NCBI GenBank assembly: GCA_009784575.1
Contig: WRBK01000001.1
Coordinates: forward strand, 1-64,000
Origin: Defluviitaleaceae bacterium
GTDB lineage: Bacteria; Bacillota; Clostridia; Lachnospirales; WRAX01
DNA: 64,000 nucleotides
Direction: 5' to 3'
Positions 15,901 through 24,638 of the stretch are shown in pieces. The position numbers and the translations under genes were made by a program. The notes under the pieces were generated by a model that made no database searches, was not told the DNA's origin, and saw only the letters and a list, made by a program, of their open reading frames with translations. Each line of letters opens with the position of its first letter. Within the stretch, counting starts at the first letter, position 1.

Positions 15901-16394
15901 ATGGAACTTGTGAAGCTAAATATGCAGGATGAAGATATGATGATGGCTCTGTTGCCGCTTTATCAAGATTACGAAGCGACAATTTCGGAAGAGGAATTAG
16001 AAGATATTTTTCCTCCTGATAAGTTTCAGGAAAATTATGAGCATTTTACAGATCATTTTAATGGATTAACAACATATATTTGTATGATAGATGGCAAATT
16101 CAAGGGCTTTGTTGGCTTTCATGTGGATGCGAGACCTATAGCGGCTATGCTGATGGCTATGATGGTTGGGGGCATATATCCGAAATCTATACGGTTAAAG
16201 AATCGCGAGGAACTGGACTTGGCAAAGTTTTAGCCAAGAAGGCAATCGAAGACCTTAGCAAACTGAGTGTCAAAGGTGTTTATTTAACAGATATAGCTGA
16301 TAATGGTGCTTTTTGGAAGTCCCTTGGCTTTGCTGACACTGGCAAAATAGAGCCAGATGAGGGCGGACTAATTTACGAAAAGAGGTGCGATTAA
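15901..16394 (+). pseudogene. Frameshifted GNAT acetyltransferase
   Basis: Two frames together make one GNAT protein. The first (from 15901) encodes the N-terminus up to KGFVGFHVDA. The second resumes with ETYSGYADGYDGWGHISEIY and carries the acetyl-CoA loop SRGTGLG and the C-terminus. The switch is near 16126-16136 and needs a one-base change. It is not at a long homopolymer. Frame one alone ends at 16233 without the cofactor loop, so the gene is probably inactive unless the shift is a sequence error. Confidence 0.75.
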
Positions 16395-16395
16395 A

Positions 16396-17022
16396 TTGGA
16401 TATTTACGAAGCAATTAATACCCGTAGAACTGTACGGGATTTTGAAGATAGGCAAATTGACATGGCAATAATCGAGAAAATTATTGCTGCAGGCTTAAAA
16501 GCACCCACAAATGACCATATGAGAGATTGGGAATTTGTGGTTATTGGCGATAAGAGCAAACGAGCAGAGATTTTAAAGCTTATCCCAGAAACATTCACAA
16601 AAACTGAGGTGAGCGAATGGCTGGATTCATGGGATTCTGTGGATAATGACCAAAGGAATATGTACTTGGATGCCGTGCCGAAACAGCACGCTATGTTATA
16701 TAATGCAGGTTGCTTGATACTGCCGTTTTTTAAGCAAGAAGGCTCGCTATTACAACCAAAGTCTTTAAGCTCCCTAAATAGCTTTGCCTCCATATGGCTT
16801 TGTATAGAAAATATCCTGCTTGCGACGGTGGCAGAGGGCATATTTGGCGTAACAAGAATACCCATGGAAAATGAATCACGTCATATCAAGCGCGTGATTG
16901 ACCATCCATCAGATTATATTATGCCATGCTATATAGCACTTGGGTATCCCGCAAAAGGTGCCGCAATGCCTAAACAAAAGGGTGTGTCGGCGAAAGAAAA
17001 GATACGTATGAACGCCTGGTAA
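16396..17022 (+). CDS. Nitroreductase-family protein
   Basis: FMN-dependent oxidoreductase of 208 residues. The N-terminal FMN-binding signature INTRRTVRDFEDRQI and the following PTNDHMRDWEFVVI segment are clear; the C-terminal part IALGYPAKG also matches. The physiological acceptor is unknown. It starts at TTG 16396 behind GAGGTG, immediately after the acetyltransferase remnant, and is followed by a strong terminator. Confidence 0.88.
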   Translation: MDIYEAINTRRTVRDFEDRQIDMAIIEKIIAAGLKAPTNDHMRDWEFVVIGDKSKRAEILKLIPETFTKTEVSEWLDSWDSVDNDQRNMYLDAVPKQHAMLYNAGCLILPFFKQEGSLLQPKSLSSLNSFASIWLCIENILLATVAEGIFGVTRIPMENESRHIKRVIDHPSDYIMPCYIALGYPAKGAAMPKQKGVSAKEKIRMNAW

Positions 17023-17026
17023 TCAT

Positions 17027-17065
17027 AAAAAACAGTCATCCATTTTCAGATGACTGTTTTTTATT
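17027..17065 (+). terminator. Rho-independent terminator
   Basis: Perfect 14-base inverted repeat, AAAAAACAGTCATC and complement, with an 8-base loop and a T-run. Ends the nitroreductase transcript just before the purH promoter. Confidence 0.92.
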
Positions 17066-17074
17066 ATTCTTAAA

Positions 17075-17103
17075 TTGACATTACCGCCAATCTTCGCTAT
17101 AAT
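17075..17103 (+). promoter_or_regulatory. Consensus SigA promoter of purH
   Basis: TTGACA (17075-17080), 17-base spacer, TATAAT (17098-17103), 24 bases before the purH ATG. No purine riboswitch is visible in the short leader. Confidence 0.9.
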
Positions 17104-17127
17104 TATCTCAAAGAAAGGGGTGCGGTT

Positions 17128-18693
17128 ATGAAAAAACGTGCATTAATAAGTGTTTGGGATAAGACGAATGCTGTGGATTTTGCAAAAGGACTTGTTGGAC
17201 ATGGCTATGAGATTATTTCTACGGGTTCTACAGCAAAAATGCTGATAGATGCTGGCATTGATGCTATAGAGGTGACTAATGTCACGGGCTTTCCTGAATG
17301 CCTTGATGGGCGCGTAAAAACCCTTCACCCTGCCATACATGGCGGTATTTTAGCGCGGCGCGATATGCCTAGTCATATGGATTTTCTTGCCTCACAGGGC
17401 ATCTCCGCAATAGATATCGTGTGCGTTAATTTGTATCCTTTTAAAGAGACAATATTAAAGCCAGATGTCACATTGACTGATACTATAGAGAATATTGATA
17501 TCGGTGGCCCTGCTATGCTGCGCTCTGCGGCTAAGAATAATGATTCTGTGGCTGTGATTGTGGATGTGGCTGACTATGAAATGATACTTGATGAATTAAA
17601 TGAGAGTGGCGAGATATCTAAGCAAACACGCTTTGCTCTTGCGGCTAAGGCATATTCTCACACCGCTGCCTATGATGCTTTGATTGCGTCGCATCTGGGC
17701 AAACTAGCAGGACTACCTCCGTTTCCAGATAAAATCACATTAACATACGAAAAGGTGCAAGAGTTGCGCTATGGCGAAAACCCGCATCAGGCGGCGGCTT
17801 TTTATCGTGAGATTGGAGCTAATGCTAATGCTTTAGTCAATGCGAAGCAACTGCATGGCAAGGAGCTATCTTTCAATAATATAAATGATACCCATGGTGC
17901 ATTGGAGCTTTTGCGCGAATTTGATGGAGATATACCAACTATCGTTGCTGTAAAACATTCCACCCCTTGCGGCGTTGGCAGCGGACCAAGCCTGTATGAA
18001 GCTTGGCAAAAGGCATATGCCGCCGACCCTGTGTCCATCTTTGGCGGCATCATAGCTGCAAATTGCGAAGTGGATGAGGAAACCGCCACGGAAATCGACA
18101 AAATTTTTGTAGAAATAGTGATTGCGCCTAGCTTTAGCGATGATGCCATAAAAATCCTAACTAAGAAAAAGAATATAAGATTACTAACCGTAGGGGCGAC
18201 CTGTGGTCGCCCGAATACCGCGCAGGATTTCAAAAAAGTAAGCGGTGGTCTGCTAATACAAAATGCTGACGATACTCTCTTCGACGACAAAGACACCCTG
18301 ACCTGCGTAACCGAAAGAAAGCCAACCGACAGTGAAATGACCGACCTGCTTTTTGCTTGGAAGTTAGCAAAGCATGTAAAGTCCAATGGCATAGCAATAG
18401 CCAAAGATGGCGGCTCTATCGGGCTTGCGGGGGGACAGGTTAGCCGCATATGGGCTTGTAAACAAGCTATTGACCATGCTCATGAATTTTTGGGTGCAGA
18501 TGCTGCACAGGGCGCGGCTCTGGCATCTGATGCCTTCTTTCCCTTCCCTGATTGTGTGGAAGAGGCGCATAAGGCAGGCATAACCGCCATCATCCAACCT
18601 GGCGGTTCGAATGGTGATGCGGCATCTATTGAGGCTTGCAATAAATATGGCATAGCTATGGTGTTTACAGGGATGAGGCATTTTAGGCATTGA
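17128..18693 (+). CDS. purH: Bifunctional AICAR formyltransferase/IMP cyclohydrolase
   Basis: Carries out the last two steps of IMP synthesis. The N-terminal MGS-like cyclohydrolase domain begins KKRALISVWDKTNAV and contains TGFPECLDGRVKTLHP. The formyltransferase domain contains VKHSTPCGVGSG and ends SDAFFPFPDCVEEA with QPGGSNGD. 521 residues, slightly above usual. Residues about 355-363 (VGATCGRPN) are encoded by a GC-rich palindrome in a loop between domain segments. It is separated from purMND at 37 kb. ATG with AAAGGGG upstream. Confidence 0.97.
   Translation: MKKRALISVWDKTNAVDFAKGLVGHGYEIISTGSTAKMLIDAGIDAIEVTNVTGFPECLDGRVKTLHPAIHGGILARRDMPSHMDFLASQGISAIDIVCVNLYPFKETILKPDVTLTDTIENIDIGGPAMLRSAAKNNDSVAVIVDVADYEMILDELNESGEISKQTRFALAAKAYSHTAAYDALIASHLGKLAGLPPFPDKITLTYEKVQELRYGENPHQAAAFYREIGANANALVNAKQLHGKELSFNNINDTHGALELLREFDGDIPTIVAVKHSTPCGVGSGPSLYEAWQKAYAADPVSIFGGIIAANCEVDEETATEIDKIFVEIVIAPSFSDDAIKILTKKKNIRLLTVGATCGRPNTAQDFKKVSGGLLIQNADDTLFDDKDTLTCVTERKPTDSEMTDLLFAWKLAKHVKSNGIAIAKDGGSIGLAGGQVSRIWACKQAIDHAHEFLGADAAQGAALASDAFFPFPDCVEEAHKAGITAIIQPGGSNGDAASIEACNKYGIAMVFTGMRHFRH
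18190..18215. repeat. Palindromic repeat inside purH
   Basis: GGGCGACC (18194-18201), three bases, GGTCGCCC (18205-18212), preceded by GTAG. It has the same layout as the intergenic palindrome at 3926-3943 and encodes VGATCGRP in frame. It looks like a dispersed repeat tolerated in a surface loop. Confidence 0.6.
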
Positions 18694-18714
18694 TTTCAAA
18701 GAGGAGGAAGATAT

Positions 18715-18953
18715 ATGACACAAGTAACTTTAAGTGATTTTGCGGCGAATGTTTATGGATATATTGAGAAGCTTGATAGCGAGGGGATTACATTGGTCAA
18801 GAATGGGGAAAGCATAGCCGTGATAGCTGTTGCCCCTGAAAAAAATTGACATGGGCAGAAAAATACAGCGGTATTATTTCGTTGCCAGATGGTTTTGACG
18901 AAAAAGAATTTGAGATGAATAGGTTGTGGGAGAAATATGAAAGTCTTGATTGA
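18715..18953 (+). pseudogene. Decayed antitoxin gene (Phd/YefM-like)
   Basis: With AGGAGGAAG upstream, the ATG opens MTQVTLSDFAANVYGYIEK and continues to VIAVAPEK, then hits TGA at 18847. One extra A in the seven-A run at 18839-18845 would restore a frame reading TWAEKYSGIISLPDGFDEKEFE up to 18953. This resembles small antitoxins that precede PIN toxins. The 44-residue product lacks the toxin-binding tail, so it is probably non-functional. Confidence 0.65.
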
Positions 18954-19250
18954 TACAAAGTTATAATGGATGTCTTGCTGTCAAGAGTGCCGCATTATGA
19001 GCTATCATTGCAGTGCATGGTTTTTTGCGGCAAGCTGGGCAATGGTTATATTACCTCTACACAAACAAAAGATATTTTATTTTTTAGAGAAGAACAGATT
19101 TTCTAATGCAAGTGCCAAACGAATTATCGGCTGACCCAAGCAAAGTAACAGAGTTGAAATGGTTTGATATTAAGGATATACCAAAAGGAATTAGTTCGCC
19201 TGTAAAAAAGGCGGCTGGAGACTTTTGTAAATTGGGCAAAAAACAAAGGA
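18937..19250 (+). pseudogene. Decayed PIN-domain toxin gene (VapC-like)
   Basis: Starts ATG inside the antitoxin end with MKVLIDT, then a missing base gives stop TAA. Shifted frames supply VIMDVLLSRVPHYELSLQ, CGKLGNGYITSTQTKD, YFLEKNRFSNASAKRII and VTELKWFDIKDIP. PIN ribonucleases begin with a strand ending in the metal-binding Asp of LIDTN, then such helices. At least three frameshifts are needed, so the toxin is dead. It lies directly before rnz. Confidence 0.7.
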
Positions 19251-19257
19251 TGATACT

Positions 19258-20178
19258 ATGCTAGACATCGCCCTAGTGGGCTGCGGCGGCATGATGCCGC
19301 TACCAAATAGATATCTTAGCTCCGCACTTTTACGCTACGAAGGGCGCATGATGCTCATTGACTGTGGCGAAGGCACGCAGGTTAGCGTAAAACAGGTGGG
19401 CTGGGGATTTAAAAATATCGACTGCATTTGCATAACCCATTTTCATGCTGACCATGTGGCAGGGCTACCTGGGCTTTTACTGACCATTGGCAGCAGTGGG
19501 CGCGAAGAGCCTATCACCATTGTGGGACCGCAAGGGGTAGAACATGTGGTACGCAGCCTTTGTGTTATTGCCCCTGAAATTCAGTACCCCATAAACTTTA
19601 TTGAATTGCCCTACCGCGGCGAATCTAACATACCCATACCCATGACCAGCTATAAGCTGTCCGCCATACCTGCCAACCACAACTGCCCTTGCTTTGCATA
19701 TCGCATAGATATAAAGCGCACTGGCAAATTCGACCTCGCTGCTGCCCAAAAATTGCCGATACCTCGTAAATATTGGGGTTTTTTGCAAAGAGGCGACGAG
19801 ATAGAGCATGATGGGCGCATTTACACGCCAGAAATGGTGCTTGGTGCTGGGCGCAAGGGGCTTGCGGTGTCGTATTGCACAGATTCGCGCCCGCCACGAG
19901 GGCTGGCAAGTTTTGTAAAAAACAGCGACATCTTTATATGTGAGGGACATTATGGCGAGGACGAAAAGTTGGACAAAGCCAAAAGCCATAAGCATATGAT
20001 TTTTAGTGAAGCGGCAAAAATCGCCAAAGATGGCGAAGTAAAGGAGCTTTGGCTTACGCACTTCTCTCCCGCTATGCCAAATCCTGAAATTTTTATTGAA
20101 AATGCGCGCGCTATTTTTGAAAATAGCCATGTGGGATATGATAGGATGGTGGCTACGATTGGGTTTGAGAGAGATTGA
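19258..20178 (+). CDS. rnz: Ribonuclease Z
   Basis: Metallo-beta-lactamase-fold endonuclease that trims tRNA 3' ends. The metal motif is THFHADHVAGLPG, with further His residues in CEGHYGED and LTHFSPA. The 306 residues match the long bacterial form. The ATG is preceded by AAAGGATG, which overlaps the end of the dead toxin gene. Decayed toxin-antitoxin genes lie on both sides. Confidence 0.93.
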   Translation: MLDIALVGCGGMMPLPNRYLSSALLRYEGRMMLIDCGEGTQVSVKQVGWGFKNIDCICITHFHADHVAGLPGLLLTIGSSGREEPITIVGPQGVEHVVRSLCVIAPEIQYPINFIELPYRGESNIPIPMTSYKLSAIPANHNCPCFAYRIDIKRTGKFDLAAAQKLPIPRKYWGFLQRGDEIEHDGRIYTPEMVLGAGRKGLAVSYCTDSRPPRGLASFVKNSDIFICEGHYGEDEKLDKAKSHKHMIFSEAAKIAKDGEVKELWLTHFSPAMPNPEIFIENARAIFENSHVGYDRMVATIGFERD

Positions 20179-20180
20179 CC

Positions 20181-20498
20181 ATGGATAATATTAACATAGA
20201 TGATTTGAAAAAACAGGTTTTATCTAAGGGCATCCTTTGGACAGAAAACATAGCTTTGCGACTTAGAGACCGCGGAATCAAACGCGCTGATGTAATAAAT
20301 TGCATATTAAAAGGCGAAATAATAGAGTAATATATTGACGACACCCCATATCCAAGTTGCCTAACACTCGGCACTTCTGCAATAGGGAAAGCTGTGCGTG
20401 CTGTTTGCAGCTTGGATGCTGGTATCCAGTGTTGCATGATTACAGCATACTATCCTAGCCATGACAAATGGGAAGATGATTTTAGGACAAGGAGGTAA
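20181..20498 (+). pseudogene. DUF4258 protein gene with an internal stop
   Basis: The frame from ATG 20181 reads to codon 49 (KGEIIE), meets TAA at 20328, then continues in the same frame with YIDDTPYPSCLTLG and CCMITAYYPSHDKWEDDF to a stop at 20498. Family members carry Gln at the position of the stop, so one CAA to TAA change explains it. DUF4258 proteins often pair with YgiT-type zinc-finger antitoxins, as here. A 49-residue product is unlikely to work. Confidence 0.75.
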
Positions 20499-20504
20499 AA
20501 TAAA

Positions 20505-20737
20505 ATGACAACCTGTTTTCGTTGCGAAGGTAATGTGCAATCAGCAAAAAAACTCACGCCATTACTCTTGTTGATTGTGTGATTATAGTTAAAAATGTGC
20601 CTGCTCTTGTATGCAGACAGTGCGGAGAGGTGTATTTTATTGATGAAGTTATGGAAAATTTAGAAAATATTGCTGACAAACTGGAGAGTATAATAAAAGA
20701 GGTTGCAATTGTTGATTATTCAGACAATGTTGCCTAA
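20505..20737 (+). pseudogene. Frameshifted YgiT/MqsA-type zinc-finger antitoxin
   Basis: Preceded by AAGGAGG. The first frame reads MTTCFRCEGNVQSAKK and then goes out of frame at a seven-A run (20546-20552). With eight A it continues THAITLVDCVIIVKN, ALVCRQCGEVYF and ends EVAIVDYSDNVA. The two CxxC motifs of the zinc finger fall on either side of the lesion. It forms a pair with the DUF4258 gene and is probably inactive. Confidence 0.72.
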
Positions 20738-20845
20738 AACGATATAAAATCTGTAGATGAAAGATGTGATTGAATGAGTTGCAATGATATTACGCTACAA
20801 AAATTCACTGTTGTATTTTCAAATGATATATGTTATAATACTAGT

Positions 20846-20982
20846 GATCAAGCGATGGCATAGTCCAAGTGTCAGTATTCTTGGACTATGCCATGCAGCC
20901 GGGCCCTTTGAGGGCAGCAGCGGTACGAGAAATCGGACAGCCTGCGGGACACCTTCCCGCAGGCTGTCCGATTTTTTATATA
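20846..20982 (+). promoter_or_regulatory. NiCo (czcD)-like riboswitch with terminator
   Basis: The segment holds a 13-base perfect stem (20857-20869 with 20880-20892), then ATGCAGCCGGGC (20893-20904), which matches the conserved core of the NiCo riboswitch as I remember it. CAGCGG and GGGACA follow, as in that class. The 3' part is a 19-base perfect terminator stem (20931-20949 with 20955-20973) with a T-run. NiCo RNAs bind Co2+, Ni2+ and reportedly Fe2+, and relieve termination of metal-efflux genes. The next gene is a metal P-type ATPase. I have not aligned it to a covariance model. Confidence 0.82.
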
Positions 20983-21011
20983 CAGCATAAAATATCATGA
21001 GGTGATAAATT

Positions 21012-23042
21012 ATGAAAAAAGTTTTTGTGGCAATGAAAACCAATTATGAGCTAGTTTTGGCTCTCTTGTGCGGCGCGCTCATCCTTTGTGCATGGCTGTT
21101 ACAGACATGGGGGGTCTTGTATAGTGGCATTGCGCTATATGTTTTAGCCTATTTGGTTGGTGGCTTTGTTAAGACAAGGGAAGGCTTTTTGGAGGCAATT
21201 AAGGAAAAGGACTTGAATGTAGACATTTTGATGATGCTTGCGGCTATTGGTGCTGCCATCATTGGCTATTGGGGAGAGGGCGCAATGCTTATCTTTATCT
21301 TCTCTTTAGCGGGAGCAATGGAAACCTATACTTTCAACAAATCTCATAAGGAAATATCTGCCCTTATGGATTTGCAGCCAGAAACCGCAATAAGGCTAGT
21401 TGATGGCAAAGAAGAAGAGGTTGCTGTAGGAGATTTACATATAGGCGACATCATTTTGGTAAAGCCAGGCGAGCGCATCCCTGCCGATGGCTCTATATCC
21501 TTAGGCGAAACCAATGTGGACGAATCCGCGATAACAGGCGAATCTATACCAAATGAAAAGGGTGTTGGTGATGAAGTTTTTGCATCTACAGTAAATATGC
21601 GCGGCTCTATACAAGTGAAGATTAACAAGCCAAGTGACCAGACCCTGTTTCAAAGAATTATACGCCTAGTGCAAAATGCCCAAAGCGAAAAATCTCCATC
21701 CCAACTGCTTATAGAGAGATTTGAAGGACCATACGCAAAAATAGTTATTGCTGTTTCTACCGCCGTTATCCTTTTGGGCTATTTTGCCTTTGGCATGGAG
21801 CTTTCTGCGGCTGTTTACCGCGGCTTGGTGCTTTTGGTCGTTGCATCACCTTGTGCTCTTGTGGCATCTATCACGCCCGCCACATTATCTGCAATCTCAA
21901 ATGGCGCACGCAGCGGCATACTGTTTAAAGGTGGTGTTCAGTTAGAGAGATTAGCAAGCCTAAAGGTAATTGCTTTTGATAAAACAGGCACACTTACAAA
22001 GGGCAAGCCTGTGGTTACAGATATTTATGCTAAAAAGGGAATGACCGAAAAAGAGCTGATGGAGATAACATCTTCTATTGAGAGCCACTCTACCCATCCG
22101 CTTGCTGATGCCATCATTAACCACGCAAAGAGGCAATATGATATAACGGTGACAGCACCTACACTCATAGAAAATGTAGTTGGCTTTGGCGTAAAAGGTG
22201 AATATGACGGCAAGAGCTACAAAATAGGCAAGGCAGATTTTGTGAGCGATGCAGCCGAAGATTTTAATGACAATGCGGCAAGTCGCTTGCAAAAAGAAGG
22301 CAAGACCATTGTATTTATTGGCGATGATGAAGGCATAGTTGGTCTAATTGCTTTGAAAGACACAATAAGACCCGAAACAATAGATGCCATAGCAAGCCTT
22401 AAAGAGATTGGCATAGAATCTGCCATGATTACTGGCGATAACGAGCAAACCGCAAAGGTTATTGCTGAAGAAAGTGGGCTTACAAATTATTATGCATCAT
22501 GCCTGCCAGAAACAAAGGTGGATGTTGTAAAAGAGCTGAAGGAAAAATATCAGACTGTAGCCATGGTGGGCGATGGCATAAATGATGCCCCTGCCCTTGC
22601 TACAGCCGATATTGGTATAGCCATGGGCGAAGGCACGGATGTAGCCCTTGAAACAGCCGATGTTGTGCTTATGAAAAACAATCTTGGTTCTTTATCAAAA
22701 GCAGTGGGTCTATCCAAGCGCTTAAAGGTTGTTACAAGGCAAAATATCATCTTTGCCATATCGATTATGATGTTATTTGCTGTGGCAAACTTTATAACGG
22801 CTGTGCCTATACCTTTGGCGGTTATTGCGCATGAAGGTAGTACAATCCTTGTTATACTAAATGGCTTGAGACTTTTGAGGAGTAAAAAGGCAAAAGTTAT
22901 GGACAAAAGACATGTTGAAGCTTTGGGCATTGATTCATGCGAGGGTGATTTTTACAAGACATGCACAATGAGCATAGAAAAGTGCGCAAAAGTAGCACAA
23001 GGAGGGGTTTGCCCTTTGCAACCTGTAGCTAATCCAAGTTAA
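21012..23042 (+). CDS. P1B-4-type metal-export ATPase (Co/Fe/Zn type, ZosA/PfeT-like)
   Basis: A 676-residue heavy-metal P-type ATPase. The metal-site motif in membrane helix 4 is SPC (279-281) instead of CPC, and HEGST occurs at 607-611; these mark the P1B-4 group that exports Fe(II), Co(II) or Zn(II). DKTGT with the phosphorylated Asp is at 323, TGES is present, and GDGINDAPAL is intact. There is no N-terminal metal-binding domain. The C-terminal tail is Cys-rich (about 645-670). A NiCo-like riboswitch precedes it, which supports Co/Ni or Fe efflux. ATG with GAGGTGAT upstream. Confidence 0.92.
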   Translation: MKKVFVAMKTNYELVLALLCGALILCAWLLQTWGVLYSGIALYVLAYLVGGFVKTREGFLEAIKEKDLNVDILMMLAAIGAAIIGYWGEGAMLIFIFSLAGAMETYTFNKSHKEISALMDLQPETAIRLVDGKEEEVAVGDLHIGDIILVKPGERIPADGSISLGETNVDESAITGESIPNEKGVGDEVFASTVNMRGSIQVKINKPSDQTLFQRIIRLVQNAQSEKSPSQLLIERFEGPYAKIVIAVSTAVILLGYFAFGMELSAAVYRGLVLLVVASPCALVASITPATLSAISNGARSGILFKGGVQLERLASLKVIAFDKTGTLTKGKPVVTDIYAKKGMTEKELMEITSSIESHSTHPLADAIINHAKRQYDITVTAPTLIENVVGFGVKGEYDGKSYKIGKADFVSDAAEDFNDNAASRLQKEGKTIVFIGDDEGIVGLIALKDTIRPETIDAIASLKEIGIESAMITGDNEQTAKVIAEESGLTNYYASCLPETKVDVVKELKEKYQTVAMVGDGINDAPALATADIGIAMGEGTDVALETADVVLMKNNLGSLSKAVGLSKRLKVVTRQNIIFAISIMMLFAVANFITAVPIPLAVIAHEGSTILVILNGLRLLRSKKAKVMDKRHVEALGIDSCEGDFYKTCTMSIEKCAKVAQGGVCPLQPVANPS

Positions 23043-23068
23043 TAAATTATATGGAGGGTTAGAAGAAT

Positions 23069-23953
23069 ATGGAATTATGGTTTCTGTATGCCTTGATGGC
23101 TGCTATATTTGCGGCACTCACAACAATATTAGCCAAAATCGGTTTGAAGAGCGTAGATTCTCATTTAGCCACAGCCATACGCACAATGGCAGCTCTTGCA
23201 TTTGCTTGGGTTATAGTGTTTGTATTCGGCTCTCAAGGCGAGATAGTTTATATGGATACAAGAACATGGATATTCCTTGTACTATCTGGTCTAGCAACGG
23301 GTGGTGCATGGCTATGCCGCTTTCGCGCACTTAAACTTGAAAATGTAAACAAAGTAACGCCAATAACAAAAAGCAGCACCATATTAACCATGATACTAGC
23401 ATTTGTATTCCTTAGCGAGCCTTTGGGTTGGGCTATGGCGGCAGGCATGACCCTAATGGGGATTGGCACATGGTTAATGCTTGAACTAAAGAAAAACAGA
23501 GATAAAGCAAAAGAAAAAGGAACTGGCATGGCATGGCTTTTATTTGCGGCTTTAGCCGCGATATTTGCCAGTTTAACAGCAATTTTTGGTAGCCTTGGCG
23601 TTTCTGATATGGATGCTAGCCTTTGGACAGCTATAAGAACTGTGATTGTAGCAATTGTGAGCTGGGCGATGGTTTTTATGACGGGAGGTCAAAAGAAGAT
23701 AAAGGCAGTAAATGCCAAGGGTTGGGTGTTTTTGATACTATCTGGTATTGCTACGGGCGCAAGCTGGATATTTTTCTATCATGCCCTTAGATTAGGCAAT
23801 GCAAGCCATGTTGTTCCTATTGACCAACTAAGCATTATTATCACCATGGCATTTGCGCGGATTTTCTTGGGCGAGAGATTCTCTAAGCAAAGTCTTGTCG
23901 GGCTTGCTATTTTGACCATAGGTATCTTATTGCCATCGCTTATATCATTATAA
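23069..23953 (+). CDS. EamA/DMT-superfamily transporter
   Basis: A 294-residue membrane protein with about ten hydrophobic helices in two homologous halves. Each half contains a similar module (FAALTTILAKIGL in the first, FASLTAIFGSLG in the second), as expected for EamA domains. Substrate unknown. It starts 26 bases after the ATPase with GGAGGG upstream, so it is probably also under the metal riboswitch. A link to metal resistance is inference. Confidence 0.9.
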   Translation: MELWFLYALMAAIFAALTTILAKIGLKSVDSHLATAIRTMAALAFAWVIVFVFGSQGEIVYMDTRTWIFLVLSGLATGGAWLCRFRALKLENVNKVTPITKSSTILTMILAFVFLSEPLGWAMAAGMTLMGIGTWLMLELKKNRDKAKEKGTGMAWLLFAALAAIFASLTAIFGSLGVSDMDASLWTAIRTVIVAIVSWAMVFMTGGQKKIKAVNAKGWVFLILSGIATGASWIFFYHALRLGNASHVVPIDQLSIIITMAFARIFLGERFSKQSLVGLAILTIGILLPSLISL

Positions 23954-24041
23954 AAAAATTTATGAAATAAACAGACTTTTCAAAAATGATTACGTATGAT
24001 ATAATGATATGGTGAATGAGTGGTTTAAGGTGGTGACTTTG

Positions 24042-24638
24042 TTGAACTATGCTAAAATGACGGATTATGAGCTGGTTGCAGCTTGTATTGAGGGCGAGAA
24101 AAATAGCTTTGAGGAGCTTGTTTCGCGCTATAAAAATTTGGTTTATTCTGTCGTTTTGCGTATGGTGACAGATAAAGAGGATGCAAACGACCTTGCCCAA
24201 GAAGTTTTTATCAAGATTTATCGCAATCTGGAGAAATACAGCGAAGAATATAAATTTTCTACATGGACAATAAGAATCGCCACAAACCACGTCATAGATT
24301 GGCGCAGGAAGAAAAAATATGAAACTGTAAGCATAGATGATGAAGAAAATACTGTTGCGGGCGGCTTGATGGCTAATAGCGGTGCATCGCCAGAGGATGA
24401 GTACATAGCGGATGAACAAAGCCGCATGTTAAGGGACTTGGTGGCAGGGCTGCCAGATATTTATAGAGTACCCATTGTGCTGTATCACGAGCAGGGACTT
24501 AGTTATCAAGAAATATCTGAGATAACGGGCGAGCCGCTGTCAAAGGTAAAAAACCGCATATTTAGGGGGCGCAAGCTGCTAAAGGAAAGCTTGATGAATT
24601 TAAGGAGAGGTGGTGAAAGCTATGGTGTCGGCATGTGA
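24042..24638 (+). CDS. ECF-type RNA polymerase sigma factor
   Basis: Region 2 reads DLAQEVFIKIYRNLEKY and STWTIRIATNHVIDWRRKKK; region 4 reads LSYQEISEITGEPLSKVKNRIFRGR. There is no region 1 or 3, so this is an ECF factor of about 198 residues. I choose TTG 24042, which has GGTGGTGA upstream; ATG 24009 is an alternative. The next gene overlaps its end and encodes a zinc-type anti-sigma, so activity should be released by an envelope signal. Confidence 0.9.
   Translation: MNYAKMTDYELVAACIEGEKNSFEELVSRYKNLVYSVVLRMVTDKEDANDLAQEVFIKIYRNLEKYSEEYKFSTWTIRIATNHVIDWRRKKKYETVSIDDEENTVAGGLMANSGASPEDEYIADEQSRMLRDLVAGLPDIYRVPIVLYHEQGLSYQEISEITGEPLSKVKNRIFRGRKLLKESLMNLRRGGESYGVGM

Noticed and set aside
14963-15982. 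Minus-strand 339-codon frame across alaS
   Set aside because: Shadow of the alaS frame; composition is unlike a real protein and no ribosome site is present.
19477-20130. Minus-strand frame across rnz
   Set aside because: Antisense shadow of the rnz frame, without ribosome site or conserved features.
20328-20330. Recoding of TAA as Gln
   Set aside because: TAA is used as a normal stop in many intact genes of the window, so an altered code is unlikely.
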